This document shows positions 1 through 8,741 of a stretch of DNA of 64,000 bases, piece after piece. The position numbers and the translations under genes are program-made. The first letter of the stretch is position 1. Each line of letters opens with the position of its first letter. The DNA comes from Occultella gossypii (lineage in GTDB: Bacteria > Actinomycetota > Actinomycetes > Actinomycetales > Beutenbergiaceae). The notes beneath the pieces are model-generated. The model had not been told where the DNA came from. It did not search any database and saw only the letters and a program-made list of their open reading frames with translations. Location of the stretch: assembly GCF_019947135.1 (NCBI RefSeq), contig NZ_JAGSHT010000003.1, forward strand, positions 124,001 to 188,000, in the 5' to 3' direction.

Positions 1-1341
1 GTGGTCGTGGTCGAGGGCTACACCGACGTGATGGCGATGCACCTGGCGGGGGTGCCGACGGCCGTGGCCACCTGCGGCACCGCGTTCGGCACCGACCACA
101 TCCGGATCGTGCGTCGCCTGCTCGGGGACACCGCGGACGCCGCGGCCGGGGTGATGCTCGCGACCGGCGGGGCGCGCGGCGGCGAGGTGATCTTCACCTT
201 CGACGGCGACGCCGCCGGGCAGAAGGCGGCGCTCCGGGCGTTCTCCGAGGACCAGCAGTTCGCGTCCCAGACGTTCGTCGCGGTGGAGCCCAACGGGATG
301 GACCCCTGCGACCTGCGGCAGCAGCGCGGCGACGCGGCGGTCCGGGAATTGGTCGGTGGGCGCGAGCCGCTGTTCGAGTTCGCGATCCGGTCCGTGCTGC
401 GCCAGGTCGACCTGGACACCGCTGAGGGTCGCGTCGCAGGGCTGCGCGCCGGGGTTCCGGTGGTCGCCCGGATCCGCGACCACGCCCTGCGCGGGGAGTA
501 CGCCCGAGAGCTCGCCGGCTGGCTCGGCATGGACGAGGCCTCGGTGCGCCGCGACGTCACGCGGACCGCGCGGAACCCTCCGCCGGCGCCGTCGGCACAG
601 GGGCGGCCCGGGGTGGACGGCGCCGCGGGCGGCCGCGGCGGCCAGGGCGGACCGGCCGGCGGTCGTGGCGGTCAGAACGGTCGCGACGGGTACGGCGGCG
701 GCCAGAGCGGTCGCAACGGGTATGGCGGCGGCTCCTCCAACGGGCAGCGGGACTCGAGTGGTCAGCGGGGTCAGGACAGCCAGGGTGGGTATGGCGGGTC
801 CGACTCCGGGTTCGGCGCGTCCCACCGCGACGACCCGGTGGCGCGCCTGGAGCGGCAGGTCCTCGAGGTCGTCCTCCAGCTCCCGCAGTTCGCGCTGGCC
901 ACGTCCTTCGACGAGCTCGGCGCGGACACCTTCGTGGTGCCCGCCCACCGGGCGGTGCATGACGCGATCCGCGCCGCCGGGGGAGTTCGCGCGTTCGGTG
1001 AGCTCGCCGGGGACGCCTCGGCACGTGGTGCCGGAGGCGAGGCCAACTCCCGGGCGGCGGCGGCGTGGAACGAGCAGGTCCGCGAGGCCGCGATCGGCCC
1101 CGTCGGCGTGCTTGTCACCGAACTGGCGGTCGCACCGCTGCCCGAGGACCGGCCAGAGGCCCTCGGCGGCTACGCGCACGGGGTCCTGGTGGCGTTGTTG
1201 CGCCTGGGCGTCACCCGGGAGATCGCCGACGCCAAAGGCAGGCTGCAGCGGATGGACCCGGCGGACGAGGCGTACGCGGCGACCTTCGGCCGACTGCTCG
1301 AACTGGAGGAACGCCGTCGTTCCCTGCTCACCGACGCCTGA
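1..1341 (+). CDS. dnaG: DNA primase DnaG, 3' part (5' end outside window)
   Basis: DnaG makes RNA primers for Okazaki fragments at the replication fork. The visible 446 residues begin inside the TOPRIM catalytic domain: the VVVEGYTDVM segment carries the catalytic Glu and FTFDGDAAG carries the metal-binding DGD. The N-terminal zinc finger and most of the polymerase domain lie upstream of position 1. A Gly/Gln/Arg-rich low-complexity linker (about residues 200-275) follows, then a C-terminal helical domain (DPVARLERQVLEVVLQLPQF onward) of the type that contacts the replicative helicase. The stop is at 1339-1341. Identification is firm. The unusually long glycine-rich linker is the only oddity. 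Confidence 0.95.
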   Translation: MVVVEGYTDVMAMHLAGVPTAVATCGTAFGTDHIRIVRRLLGDTADAAAGVMLATGGARGGEVIFTFDGDAAGQKAALRAFSEDQQFASQTFVAVEPNGMDPCDLRQQRGDAAVRELVGGREPLFEFAIRSVLRQVDLDTAEGRVAGLRAGVPVVARIRDHALRGEYARELAGWLGMDEASVRRDVTRTARNPPPAPSAQGRPGVDGAAGGRGGQGGPAGGRGGQNGRDGYGGGQSGRNGYGGGSSNGQRDSSGQRGQDSQGGYGGSDSGFGASHRDDPVARLERQVLEVVLQLPQFALATSFDELGADTFVVPAHRAVHDAIRAAGGVRAFGELAGDASARGAGGEANSRAAAAWNEQVREAAIGPVGVLVTELAVAPLPEDRPEALGGYAHGVLVALLRLGVTREIADAKGRLQRMDPADEAYAATFGRLLELEERRRSLLTDA

Positions 1342-1440
1342 CGGCGCTCGACGCCGAAGGCGACGGCAACCGGCCGGACGGGCAGGTCTATCCTTGCGCT
1401 GCACTGCGGCTCCCAGCCTGGTGGCCTAGGGTTCTGAGCC

Positions 1441-2703
1441 ATGAGTGAGAACCCGCCGCAAGGACAGGGCGGCTCCACCGACCCAGCAGGGAACGGTGAA
1501 CCGCCAACGGAGTCGATCGGTGGAACGTCATCGGGGGACGCGCAGTCGTCACTCCCGCCGGAGGCGTTCGAGGAGACCACGCTGTACAACCCGAGTTCGT
1601 ACGGCGCCGGCTCCCAGCCCGGTCACGGGCAGCAGACGCCGCCGAGCCAGCCCGGTTACGGGCAACCGACACCCCCGCCGGACCAAGCCGGCGCAGGGCC
1701 GCAACAAGCGATGGGAGCACAGGCGATGGGCCAACCGGACTACGGGCAGCAGCCCGGTTACGGACAGCAACCCGGCGGGCAACAGCCTGGCTACGGACAG
1801 CAGCCCGGCGCGCAGCAGCCTGGCTACGGACAGCAGCCTGGCGCGCAGCAGCCGGGCTACGGACAGCAGCCTGGCGCGCAGCAGCCGGGCTATGGGCAGC
1901 CGGGCTACGGTCAGCAGCCTGACGCCGGCGCGGGCGGCTACGGCCAGTCCAGCGGCGGCTACGGGCAGCAGCAGCCCGGCGCGTACGGGCAGCAGCCCGG
2001 GTACGGGCAGCCGGGTTACGGAGCCGGCGGCGGTGGCTACGGGGGTGGCCAGCCTCCGCAGGGACCCAAGCCCTGGTACGCCCAGTGGTACACCTGGGTG
2101 GCCGCGGTCGTGATCATCGCCCTGATCGCCGTCGGCGTGTACGTCGCGACCCGCGGGGACGGCGGCGAGGACCCGACCGGATCTCCCACGACGACGAGCG
2201 AGGCTCCCACGACCGAGGAGCCGACGACCGACGCACCGACGGACGAGCCTACCGACGAGCCGACAGACGAGGACCCGACGGACATGCCGTCGGCCTCCGG
2301 TGACATCCTCCCGTTCGGGGAGACCGGCACGCTCGGAGACTGGTCGCTCTCACTGAGCGAATTCGTCCCGGACGCGAACGACCTGGTCGCCGGTGAGGGC
2401 TCGGACCCGCCGCCGGACGGCTTCCGGTACGCGATGATCCGGGTGACCGGCACGAACAACGGTGCCGCAGCGCTGAACCTGTACAACAGCGTCGGGATCG
2501 GCTACCTGGCCACGGACGGTGAGATCTACGAGAGCACCCTCGCGGTCGTGCCCGATGACGCCTACCAGCTCGACGACGTCGCACCGGGCGCATCCGCCTC
2601 CGGCAACTGGGGTCTGGAGATCCCGGCGGACGACGATGGTCAGGGTCAGTGGGGCTTCATCGACGAGGCGGGTAACACCCTCTACTTCGAGGCGGCTGGG
2701 TGA
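1441..2703 (+). CDS. membrane-anchored protein with GYGQQPG repeats and C-terminal DUF4352-like domain
   Basis: This 420-residue protein has four parts. Residues 1-55 are an acidic/polar leader. Residues about 55-205 are a Gly/Gln/Tyr/Pro low-complexity tract with near-exact [11 protein letters not shown] units. A single transmembrane helix lies near residues 216-236 ([19 protein letters not shown]). A Thr/Pro/Asp/Glu stalk (about 243-285) leads to a C-terminal domain of about 130 residues resembling the extracellular immunoglobulin-like DUF4352 fold. The repeats should be cytoplasmic and the folded domain outside. A strong hairpin terminator follows. The function is unknown. Its architecture recurs in the proteins at 4158-4871 and 8742-10883. 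Confidence 0.8.
   Translation: MSENPPQGQGGSTDPAGNGEPPTESIGGTSSGDAQSSLPPEAFEETTLYNPSSYGAGSQPGHGQQTPPSQPGYGQPTPPPDQAGAGPQQAMGAQAMGQPDYGQQPGYGQQPGGQQPGYGQQPGAQQPGYGQQPGAQQPGYGQQPGAQQPGYGQPGYGQQPDAGAGGYGQSSGGYGQQQPGAYGQQPGYGQPGYGAGGGGYGGGQPPQGPKPWYAQWYTWVAAVVIIALIAVGVYVATRGDGGEDPTGSPTTTSEAPTTEEPTTDAPTDEPTDEPTDEDPTDMPSASGDILPFGETGTLGDWSLSLSEFVPDANDLVAGEGSDPPPDGFRYAMIRVTGTNNGAAALNLYNSVGIGYLATDGEIYESTLAVVPDDAYQLDDVAPGASASGNWGLEIPADDDGQGQWGFIDEAGNTLYFEAAG
1786..1905 (+). repeat. 33-bp coding tandem repeat ([11 protein letters not shown] units)
   Basis: About three and a half near-identical 33-bp units encode [11 protein letters not shown] inside the Gly/Gln-rich tail. Nucleotide identity between units is higher than protein constraint alone requires, so slippage or unequal crossing-over is likely recent. 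Confidence 0.7.
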
Positions 2704-2745
2704 TCGGAGCAGGCGCCGTGAGGTAGGCCTGTCTCGACCGAACCA

Positions 2746-2783
2746 CGCAGGGCGTGACTCCCACCCGGGGGTCACGCCCTGCG
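2746..2783 (+). terminator. hairpin terminator after the repeat membrane protein
   Basis: A 13-bp perfect stem (2746-2758 pairs with 2771-2783) has a 12-nt loop and lies 43 bases after the stop at 2703. There is no T-tract, as is common in actinobacterial terminators. The stretch 2784-2975 beyond it is GC-rich and I see no gene in it. Confidence 0.7.
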
Positions 2784-2975
2784 GCGTGTCCGAGGCGCCC
2801 GCGATGACGACCGGGGCGACCCGTATGTGGCGAGCATCACGTCCGCGCCCGCCCGCAGCGCACGCCGACCCGGCGAGACCGGACCTTCACCTCGAGACCG
2901 GACCGTGCGAGGTCCCGTGCCGGGGCGAGGGTCCGGTCCGGGCCGGTCGGGGCGCGCTGCAGGCCCCAATGAGAG

Positions 2976-3006
2976 AAGGCCCGGAATCTCGTGGATTCCG
3001 GGCCTT
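2976..3006 (-). terminator. terminator of tRNA-Asn
   Basis: A 13-bp perfect stem (2976-2988 with 2994-3006) with a 5-nt loop begins four bases past the 3' end of tRNA-Asn on the minus strand and is followed there by a CTCTC run. Confidence 0.8.
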
Positions 3007-3010
3007 GCGC

Positions 3011-3086
<76 letters not shown>

Positions 3087-3150
3087 TCGCGCTGAGAATA
3101 CTAACAGTCCCCGCGGGGTGCTCCGGCCCGCCGGTCGCCGTCCGCGACCG

Positions 3151-3651
3151 TCAGGGCTGGAGCCCGACGGCGGAGCGGATCCGCCGCTCGAGGTCCGCGA
3201 TCTGAGCCTCCAGGGCAGGCCCGCTGCGCACCTTGCCGGACGCCGTCACCTGGGAGAACAGTTCGCCGTCCGCTCCGCGCCTGACGGCGGCCCGCAGCTG
3301 GCCGCCACCGGGCGCCTTCTCGGTGATGACCTGGACCAGCGAGTGCTCCACCTGCTCGCGGATCAGGAGCGGGAACCGCGCCGGCGCCTGCTCCGTCAGG
3401 GTCAACCTGGTCGGGGCGGTGCCATCCACCCAGGTGAGCGTCATCGTCAGGGTCTCGCCGTCCCAATCGCCGTGGTCCACGTCGGACCAGGGCCGGTCCA
3501 GCACCAGGTCGTCCTCGGTGACCACGAGCACGCTTCCGCGCGCGAGCACGGCCCAACCTCCGCCGTCGAGCGTCTGGACCAGTAGCGGGCGCACTCCGGC
3601 GGGCAGTTTCTCGGCAGCCGCAGCGGGCAGGGATTCGCGTGATCGAGCCAT
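3151..3651 (-). CDS. conserved actinobacterial hypothetical protein
   Basis: This is a 166-residue soluble protein with no recognised catalytic motif and no cysteines. The first 90 residues read as alternating strands (for example GWAVLARGSVLVVTEDDLVLDRPWSD split into short hydrophobic runs), giving a beta-rich, possibly PH-like fold. The C-terminus ends in a helix (LEAQIADLERRIRSAVG) that could form a short coiled coil. It lies between the two tRNA genes, transcribed in the tRNA-Asn direction. The ATG start at 3649-3651 is the natural one. Codon usage and length support a real gene. I do not recognise a function. Confidence 0.7.
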   Translation of the reverse strand: MARSRESLPAAAAEKLPAGVRPLLVQTLDGGGWAVLARGSVLVVTEDDLVLDRPWSDVDHGDWDGETLTMTLTWVDGTAPTRLTLTEQAPARFPLLIREQVEHSLVQVITEKAPGGGQLRAAVRRGADGELFSQVTASGKVRSGPALEAQIADLERRIRSAVGLQP

Positions 3652-3700
3652 ACCCCTGACGCTAACCCACTGCGCGGCCCGATAGGCTGGTGCGCCGTCG

Positions 3701-3774
3701 GCCCCAGTAGCTCAGCCGGTCAGAGCAGCGGACTCATAATCCGTCGGTCGTGGGTTCAAGCCCCACCTGGGGCA
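3701..3774 (+). tRNA. tRNA with CAT anticodon, probably tRNA-Ile2 (lysidine-modified) rather than elongator Met
   Basis: The 74-nt gene reads GCCCCAG-TA-GCTC, anticodon loop CTCATAA, T-loop TTCAAGC, and 3' arm CTGGGGC-A. CCA is not encoded. C4:G69 and C5:G68 pairs with A37/A38 match the TilS identity set known from E. coli tRNA-Ile2, whereas elongator tRNA-Met there has U4:A69. Annotation pipelines would probably label it tRNA-Met. A -10 box (TAGGCT, 3683-3688) sits 12 bases upstream. Confidence 0.9.
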
Positions 3775-4157
3775 CTCGTTCTCCTCGCCGCACCGCGAGG
3801 GTGTCATCATGCGGCGGACAGCCGCGTTGCGCCGCACTATGACCCGTTCGCGGGGGCCGGCGACGCTCGCGCGGGCCGGAGGGGACGACGAGCGGGTCCA
3901 GTCGCTCTCTGCTTCCGGCGTGGCGGGCTTCTCGACCGCCCCGGTGAAACCCGGTGGTTCTCGTCCTTACCTGCGACTCGGCCCCTGCTCCGGCCCACGC
4001 ATCAACAAGGACCGGACCCCGGCGGCGGATGTGACAACTCGCCCTGCCCGATCGGCGTGATCGGGCAGGGGGAGCCGGGCGGCGGCGCGGTCATCGGGAC
4101 CACGATCGGGGCGCAGCCGGGTCCTCGGACCGCGGACGCCGTCGCCGATACGACCGG
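3775..4157. other. gene-poor gap of about 380 bases
   Basis: Between the CAT tRNA and the stop of the minus-strand membrane gene I find only one strong element, the hairpin at 4042-4070. An 83-codon reading frame at 3809-4060 has no ribosome-binding site and an Arg/Ser-rich composition typical of a shadow frame, so I do not call it. Confidence 0.6.
4042..4070. terminator. perfect 12-bp hairpin downstream of the 4158 gene
   Basis: 4042-4053 pairs exactly with 4059-4070 around a 5-nt loop. It lies about 90 bases past the stop of the minus-strand gene and probably terminates it; it could act on either strand. Confidence 0.65.
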
Positions 4158-4871
4158 CTAGCGGATGCCCGCCTGCTGGTCGTACCAGGCGCGGGAGCTG
4201 TTGGTGATCGCGAGGGCCGAAACAACGATCACCCAGATGACCCCGAGACCGAGCTGCGCGCCACTGTCGCCGGTTGCGACCGAGACGATGCTCAGCAGGA
4301 CGTACAGCCCGCCCATCACCACGAGGCCGATCGCCGCGCCCTTCTTGCCGCGCCACATCAGGACGGCGAGGACGATCACCGCGATGCACCACACGACGAC
4401 GAGGAGACCGAGTCCCACGAGGAGCCCGGTCGCGCCCGGCAGCATCGAGGCGAACTCCGGGTCGTTGGCAAGGGCACCACCGGCGATCGCGATGATCAAG
4501 CCGAGGAGGATCCCGAGGCCACCGCCGATCCAGCTCATGATCGCGGCCGCCTTCACCGACCCCGGCTTCTCGGGCGGGAGACCGTAGGGCGTCTGCCCGA
4601 ACGGCATGCCGTACTGGTTGGCGCCGAACTGGCTCCCGCCGACCTGGTTCGAGCCGTACTGGCCGGGTCCCGGCGGCACCGCCGGGGCACCGCTCGGCTG
4701 ACCGTAGCCGCCGGGCTGCTGACCGTAGCCGCCGGGCTGGCTGTAGCCCCCACCTGGCTGCTGGCCGTAGCCGCCTCCGCCGCCGGGCTGTTGGCCGTAG
4801 CCGGGCTGCTGGCCATAGCCGCCCTGCTGCGGGTCGGGCGGTCCGTACGGGCTGGCAGGTGGGTTCGTCAC
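4158..4871 (-). CDS. four-helix membrane protein with N-terminal GYGQQPG repeat tail
   Basis: The 237-residue protein starts at the GTG at 4869-4871, which has an AAGGGGAA ribosome-binding site; an in-frame ATG at 4911-4913 lacks one. Residues 1-95 are Pro/Gly/Gln/Tyr-rich with repeated GGYGQQPG units. The rest holds four predicted transmembrane segments: KAAAIMSWIGGGLGILLGLI, GLLVGLGLLVVVWCIAVIVL, AAIGLVVMGGLYVLLSIVS and LGLGVIWVIVVSALAI. It ends in a short polar tail. It is divergent from icmF, with the shared promoter region in 4872-5008. The function is unknown. The tail is of the same type as in the proteins at 1441 and 8742. Confidence 0.8.
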   Translation of the reverse strand: MTNPPASPYGPPDPQQGGYGQQPGYGQQPGGGGGYGQQPGGGYSQPGGYGQQPGGYGQPSGAPAVPPGPGQYGSNQVGGSQFGANQYGMPFGQTPYGLPPEKPGSVKAAAIMSWIGGGLGILLGLIIAIAGGALANDPEFASMLPGATGLLVGLGLLVVVWCIAVIVLAVLMWRGKKGAAIGLVVMGGLYVLLSIVSVATGDSGAQLGLGVIWVIVVSALAITNSSRAWYDQQAGIR

Positions 4872-5008
4872 GGTCGTTTCCCCTTGTGGTCTGCGGCGAG
4901 GTCTAGCGGTCATTGTGTCGCATCGCCGCGTCGCAGTCCCGCCATGTGGCGACCGCGTTGGAGGGTTACGATCGCAAGATCCGCCCGGCGTTGTGTGGAG
5001 GGAGCCAG

Positions 5009-8000
5009 ATGAGCGTGTCGACCGAACGGATCCACGGGGAAACGGGCGCGGGTGCCGCGAGCCCGCTCCGGTTCGTCACGGCCGCCAGCCTGTTCGACGG
5101 CCACGACGCCGCGATCAACATCATGCGACGCCTGATCCAGGCCAGCGGCGCCGAGGTGGTCCACCTCGGTCACAACCGATCCGTCGATGACGTCGTCCGG
5201 GCCGCGCTCGCCGAGGACGCCGACGCGATCGCGATCTCCTCCTACCAGGGCGGGCACCTGGAGTACTTCCGCTACCTCGTCGACCGCCTGCGGGAAGCCG
5301 ACGCCGGCCACGTGCGCGTCTTCGGCGGGGGCGGCGGCACGATCACCCCAGCGGAGATCGCCGAGCTCGAGGCGTACGGCGTCGAACGGATCTACCACCC
5401 CGACGACGGCATGCAGCTGGGCCTGCAAGGCATGATCGACGACGTCATCGCCCGGGCCGGCGCCGCGCGACGCCCCGCGTCGATGCCCGACGGCGTCCCG
5501 TCCGTCGGCGACGACGTCGCCCTCGCGCGCACGATCAGTGCCATCGAGGACGGCGTGCTGGTGGACGCGGACCTGACGGCCGCCCGCTCCGAGTGGGCCG
5601 AGGCCGCTGCTGGTCGCGCCGTACCCGTCCTCGGCGTCACCGGCACCGGCGGCGCCGGCAAGTCCTCGGTGATCGACGAGCTCCTGATCCGGTTCCTCGC
5701 CGCCTTCCCAGACATCCACATCGCCGTGCTCTCCGTCGATCCCACCCGCCGCCGCACCGGCGGGGCGCTTCTCGGCGACCGGATCCGGATGAACGCCCTG
5801 CGCAGCGACGCGATCCACCTCCGCTCGATCGCGACCCGCAGCCAGCACACCTCGATCGCCGCGATGCTCGGGGACTGCATCGCGCTGCTCAAGGCCGCGG
5901 GCTTCGACCTCGTCATCGTCGAGACCGCGGGCATCGGGCAGTCCGACTCGGCGATCGTGGAACTCGTCGACATCCCGGTCTACGTGATGACCAGCGACTA
6001 CGGCGCCGCCAGCCAGCTCGAGAAGATCGACATGGTCGACTACGCGGACCTGATCGTGCTGAACAAGTACGACCGCCGCGGCGCCCCCGACGCGCTACGT
6101 GACATCCGCAAGCAGTGGCGCCGCAACCGCGTCGCGTTCGACATTCCGGCCGAGCAGGTCCCGGTGCTGCCCACGATCGCGAGCCAGTTCAACGACCCCG
6201 GGGTCACCGCGGTCTTCGAGCGGCTGCGGGCGATGCTCGCCGCGCAGGTCGAGGCCGCCGACGGCGCAGCCCGCCTCGAGTGGGACGCTCACCCGGGTGG
6301 GGTGTCCGCGGGCGGCGAGCCCCGCTCCGCGGCGCTGATCCCCGGCGCGCGGGTGCGCTACCTGGCCGAGATCGCCGAGGCCGGCCGTGGCCTGCGGGAC
6401 CGGGTCGCGGCCGACGTCGAGACCGCGGACGCGGCTCAGTCCTACTGGCGCACGCTGCGTGACCTCGGCGACCCGGCGTTGCCCGAGGCCCTCGCGCCCT
6501 ACCGCAGGGCCGACCTCGGCGAGGCAGGTACCGCCCCCACCGACGCCGTCGGGAAGTCGCCCGACCCGGCCCTGGCCACGGAAGGCGCGAACGCCCTCGG
6601 GCAGTCGACGCACCCACGGACCGACGCGACCCTCGCCACGGACGGCGGGGCCGCCGTCGGGCACCCGCCCGACCCGACCCTGCTCGCGCTGCGCCGGGCC
6701 TACACCTCCGCCGTCGGGCGGCTCGGCGAGGACTCCCGCGACCTCCTGCTCGCCTGGCCCGGGCGGCTCGTCGCGATCACCGGGGAGACCGGCACCTACC
6801 GGGTCCGCGGCAAGGATCTCGAGGTGGCGAACTACTCGACGTCCCTGTCCGGCACCCGGATCCCGAAGGTCGCCGCCCCGACGTACCGCGGCTGGGGGGA
6901 CCTGCTCGCGTTCCTGCACCACGAGAACCTGCCCGGCGCGTTCCCGTACACGGGCGGGGTCTACCCGTACCGGCGCACCGGCGAGGACCCGACCCGGATG
7001 TTCGCGGGGGAGGGCACCCCGGAGCGCACGAACCGCCGGTTCCACTACCTCAGTGCCGGCCAGGAGGTCGCGCGGCTGTCCACGGCGTTCGACTCGGTGA
7101 CCCTGTACGGGGAGGACCCGGCCACCCGCCCGGACATCTATGGCAAGGTCGGTAACTCCGGCGTGAACGTGCCGACCCTGGACGACATGAAGAAGCTGTA
7201 CTCCGGCTTCGACCTGTGCGCGCCGACCACGTCGGTCTCGATGACGATCAACGGACCCGCGCCGATCATCCTCGCCATGTTCTTCAACGCGGCGATCGAC
7301 CAGCAGGTGGAGACCTACCTGAGGGCCGACGGCGCGCGCTGGGCGGGTGCGCAGGCTCGCCTCGAGCAGCTGCGGGCAGGGCGGGATGTACCCGCCTACG
7401 TCGGCGATCTGCCGCCCGGCCACGACGGTCTCGGTCTCGCGCTGCTCGGCGTCACCGGCGACCAGCTCGTCGACGCCGAGACCTACGCGCGGATCCGCAG
7501 CCAGACGCTCGCGGCGGTGCGGGGCACCGTGCAGGCGGACATCCTCAAGGAGGACCAGGCTCAGAACACGTGCATCTTCAGCACCGAGTTCGGCCTGCGG
7601 ATGATGGGGGACATCCAGCAGTACTTCATCGACTCCGGGGTGCGGAACTTCTACTCGGTCTCGATCTCCGGCTATCACATCGCCGAGGCCGGGGCGAACC
7701 CGATCACGCAGCTCGCGTTCACCCTCGCGAACGGGTTCACGATCGTCGAGTACTACCTGGCCCGCGGGATGAGCATCGACGAGATCGCCCCGCACCTGTC
7801 GTTCTTCTTCTCCAACGGGATGGACCCCGAGTACGCGGTGATCGGGCGGGTGGCGCGGCGGATCTGGGCGCGGGCGATGCGGGACAGCTACGGCGCCGGG
7901 CCGCGCAGCCAGATGCTGAAGTACCACGTGCAGACGTCGGGCCGGTCCCTGCACGCGCAGGAGGTGCAGTTCAACGACATCCGCACCACCCTGCAGGCGC

Positions 8001-8623
8001 TGTACGCGATCTTCGACAACTGCAACAGCCTGCACACGAACGCCTACGACGAGGCCGTCACCACCCCGACCGAGGAGAGCGTGCGCCGGGCCGTGGCGAT
8101 CCAGATGATCATCAACGCCGAGCTCGGGCTGAACCGGACCGAGAACCCGTGGCAGGGCAGCTTCATCATCGGTGAGCTCACCGACCTCGTGGAGGAGGCC
8201 GTCTACGCCGAGTTCGAGGCGATCAGCGACCGTGGCGGCGTGCTCGGCGCGATGGAGACCATGTACCAGCGGGGCCGGATCCAGGACGAGTCGCTGCTGT
8301 ACGAGACACGCAAGCACGACGGTTCGCTGCCGATCGTCGGGGTGAACACGTTCCTGCCCCGGGACGATCCGGGCCGGATCGCCGGAAAGATCGACCTGAT
8401 CCGCAGCACCACCGCCGAGAAGGAGCAGCAGATCGCCGAGGTCGCGCGCTGGTGCGCGGGGCGGAACGGATTGGCACCCGACGCGCTCGCGGACCTGCAG
8501 GGGGTGGCGCGCGAGGGTGGGAACCTGTTCGAGGCGCTCATGTCCGCCGTCCGGACGCACTCGCTGGGGCAGATCACGCACGCGCTGTACCTGGTCGGCG
8601 GGGAGTACCGGCGCAACATGTGA
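5009..8623 (+). CDS. icmF: fused isobutyryl-CoA mutase IcmF
   Basis: IcmF interconverts isobutyryl-CoA and n-butyryl-CoA using adenosylcobalamin and carries its own G-protein chaperone. The 1204-residue order fits the family: an N-terminal B12-binding domain with DGHDAA (His32 as lower axial ligand) and the FGGGGG loop; a MeaB-like GTPase with P-loop GTGGAGKSS near residue 211; a linker; then the mutase barrel (YPYRRTGEDPTRMFAGEGTP, FSTEFGLRMMG, NPWQGSFIIGELTD). The ATG at 5009 is chosen over an in-frame start at 4913 because GGAGGGAG lies just upstream. The linker contains an imperfect tandem repeat (about residues 510-560). It stands alone. A related pivalyl-CoA mutase activity cannot be excluded. 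Confidence 0.95.
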   Translation: MSVSTERIHGETGAGAASPLRFVTAASLFDGHDAAINIMRRLIQASGAEVVHLGHNRSVDDVVRAALAEDADAIAISSYQGGHLEYFRYLVDRLREADAGHVRVFGGGGGTITPAEIAELEAYGVERIYHPDDGMQLGLQGMIDDVIARAGAARRPASMPDGVPSVGDDVALARTISAIEDGVLVDADLTAARSEWAEAAAGRAVPVLGVTGTGGAGKSSVIDELLIRFLAAFPDIHIAVLSVDPTRRRTGGALLGDRIRMNALRSDAIHLRSIATRSQHTSIAAMLGDCIALLKAAGFDLVIVETAGIGQSDSAIVELVDIPVYVMTSDYGAASQLEKIDMVDYADLIVLNKYDRRGAPDALRDIRKQWRRNRVAFDIPAEQVPVLPTIASQFNDPGVTAVFERLRAMLAAQVEAADGAARLEWDAHPGGVSAGGEPRSAALIPGARVRYLAEIAEAGRGLRDRVAADVETADAAQSYWRTLRDLGDPALPEALAPYRRADLGEAGTAPTDAVGKSPDPALATEGANALGQSTHPRTDATLATDGGAAVGHPPDPTLLALRRAYTSAVGRLGEDSRDLLLAWPGRLVAITGETGTYRVRGKDLEVANYSTSLSGTRIPKVAAPTYRGWGDLLAFLHHENLPGAFPYTGGVYPYRRTGEDPTRMFAGEGTPERTNRRFHYLSAGQEVARLSTAFDSVTLYGEDPATRPDIYGKVGNSGVNVPTLDDMKKLYSGFDLCAPTTSVSMTINGPAPIILAMFFNAAIDQQVETYLRADGARWAGAQARLEQLRAGRDVPAYVGDLPPGHDGLGLALLGVTGDQLVDAETYARIRSQTLAAVRGTVQADILKEDQAQNTCIFSTEFGLRMMGDIQQYFIDSGVRNFYSVSISGYHIAEAGANPITQLAFTLANGFTIVEYYLARGMSIDEIAPHLSFFFSNGMDPEYAVIGRVARRIWARAMRDSYGAGPRSQMLKYHVQTSGRSLHAQEVQFNDIRTTLQALYAIFDNCNSLHTNAYDEAVTTPTEESVRRAVAIQMIINAELGLNRTENPWQGSFIIGELTDLVEEAVYAEFEAISDRGGVLGAMETMYQRGRIQDESLLYETRKHDGSLPIVGVNTFLPRDDPGRIAGKIDLIRSTTAEKEQQIAEVARWCAGRNGLAPDALADLQGVAREGGNLFEALMSAVRTHSLGQITHALYLVGGEYRRNM
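6541..6690 (+). repeat. imperfect in-frame repeat in the icmF linker
   Basis: Three degenerate copies encode variants of A-(V/L)-G-x-(S/P)-x-x-P...LATEG-type segments between the GTPase and mutase domains. The surrounding family-conserved domains are uninterrupted. Confidence 0.55.
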
Positions 8624-8741
8624 GAGGGCAGAGCTGCCCATCGCGATGTCCCGGCGCCACCTGGGCCGATACCCCTAGACTGGGCCGGAAAATCGAATCG
8701 ACCGAGGCGCTGGGGCGTGCTCGGACTCTGAGGGGAACGGC

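Noticed and set aside
3809-4060. 83-codon frame in the gap after the CAT tRNA
   Set aside because: No ribosome-binding site, Arg/Ser/Thr-rich, ends within a terminator hairpin.
6095-8641. 848-codon open frame antisense to icmF
   Set aside because: Third-position GC bias produces long antisense frames; composition is Arg/Val/Gly/His-rich without motifs, and icmF is certain.
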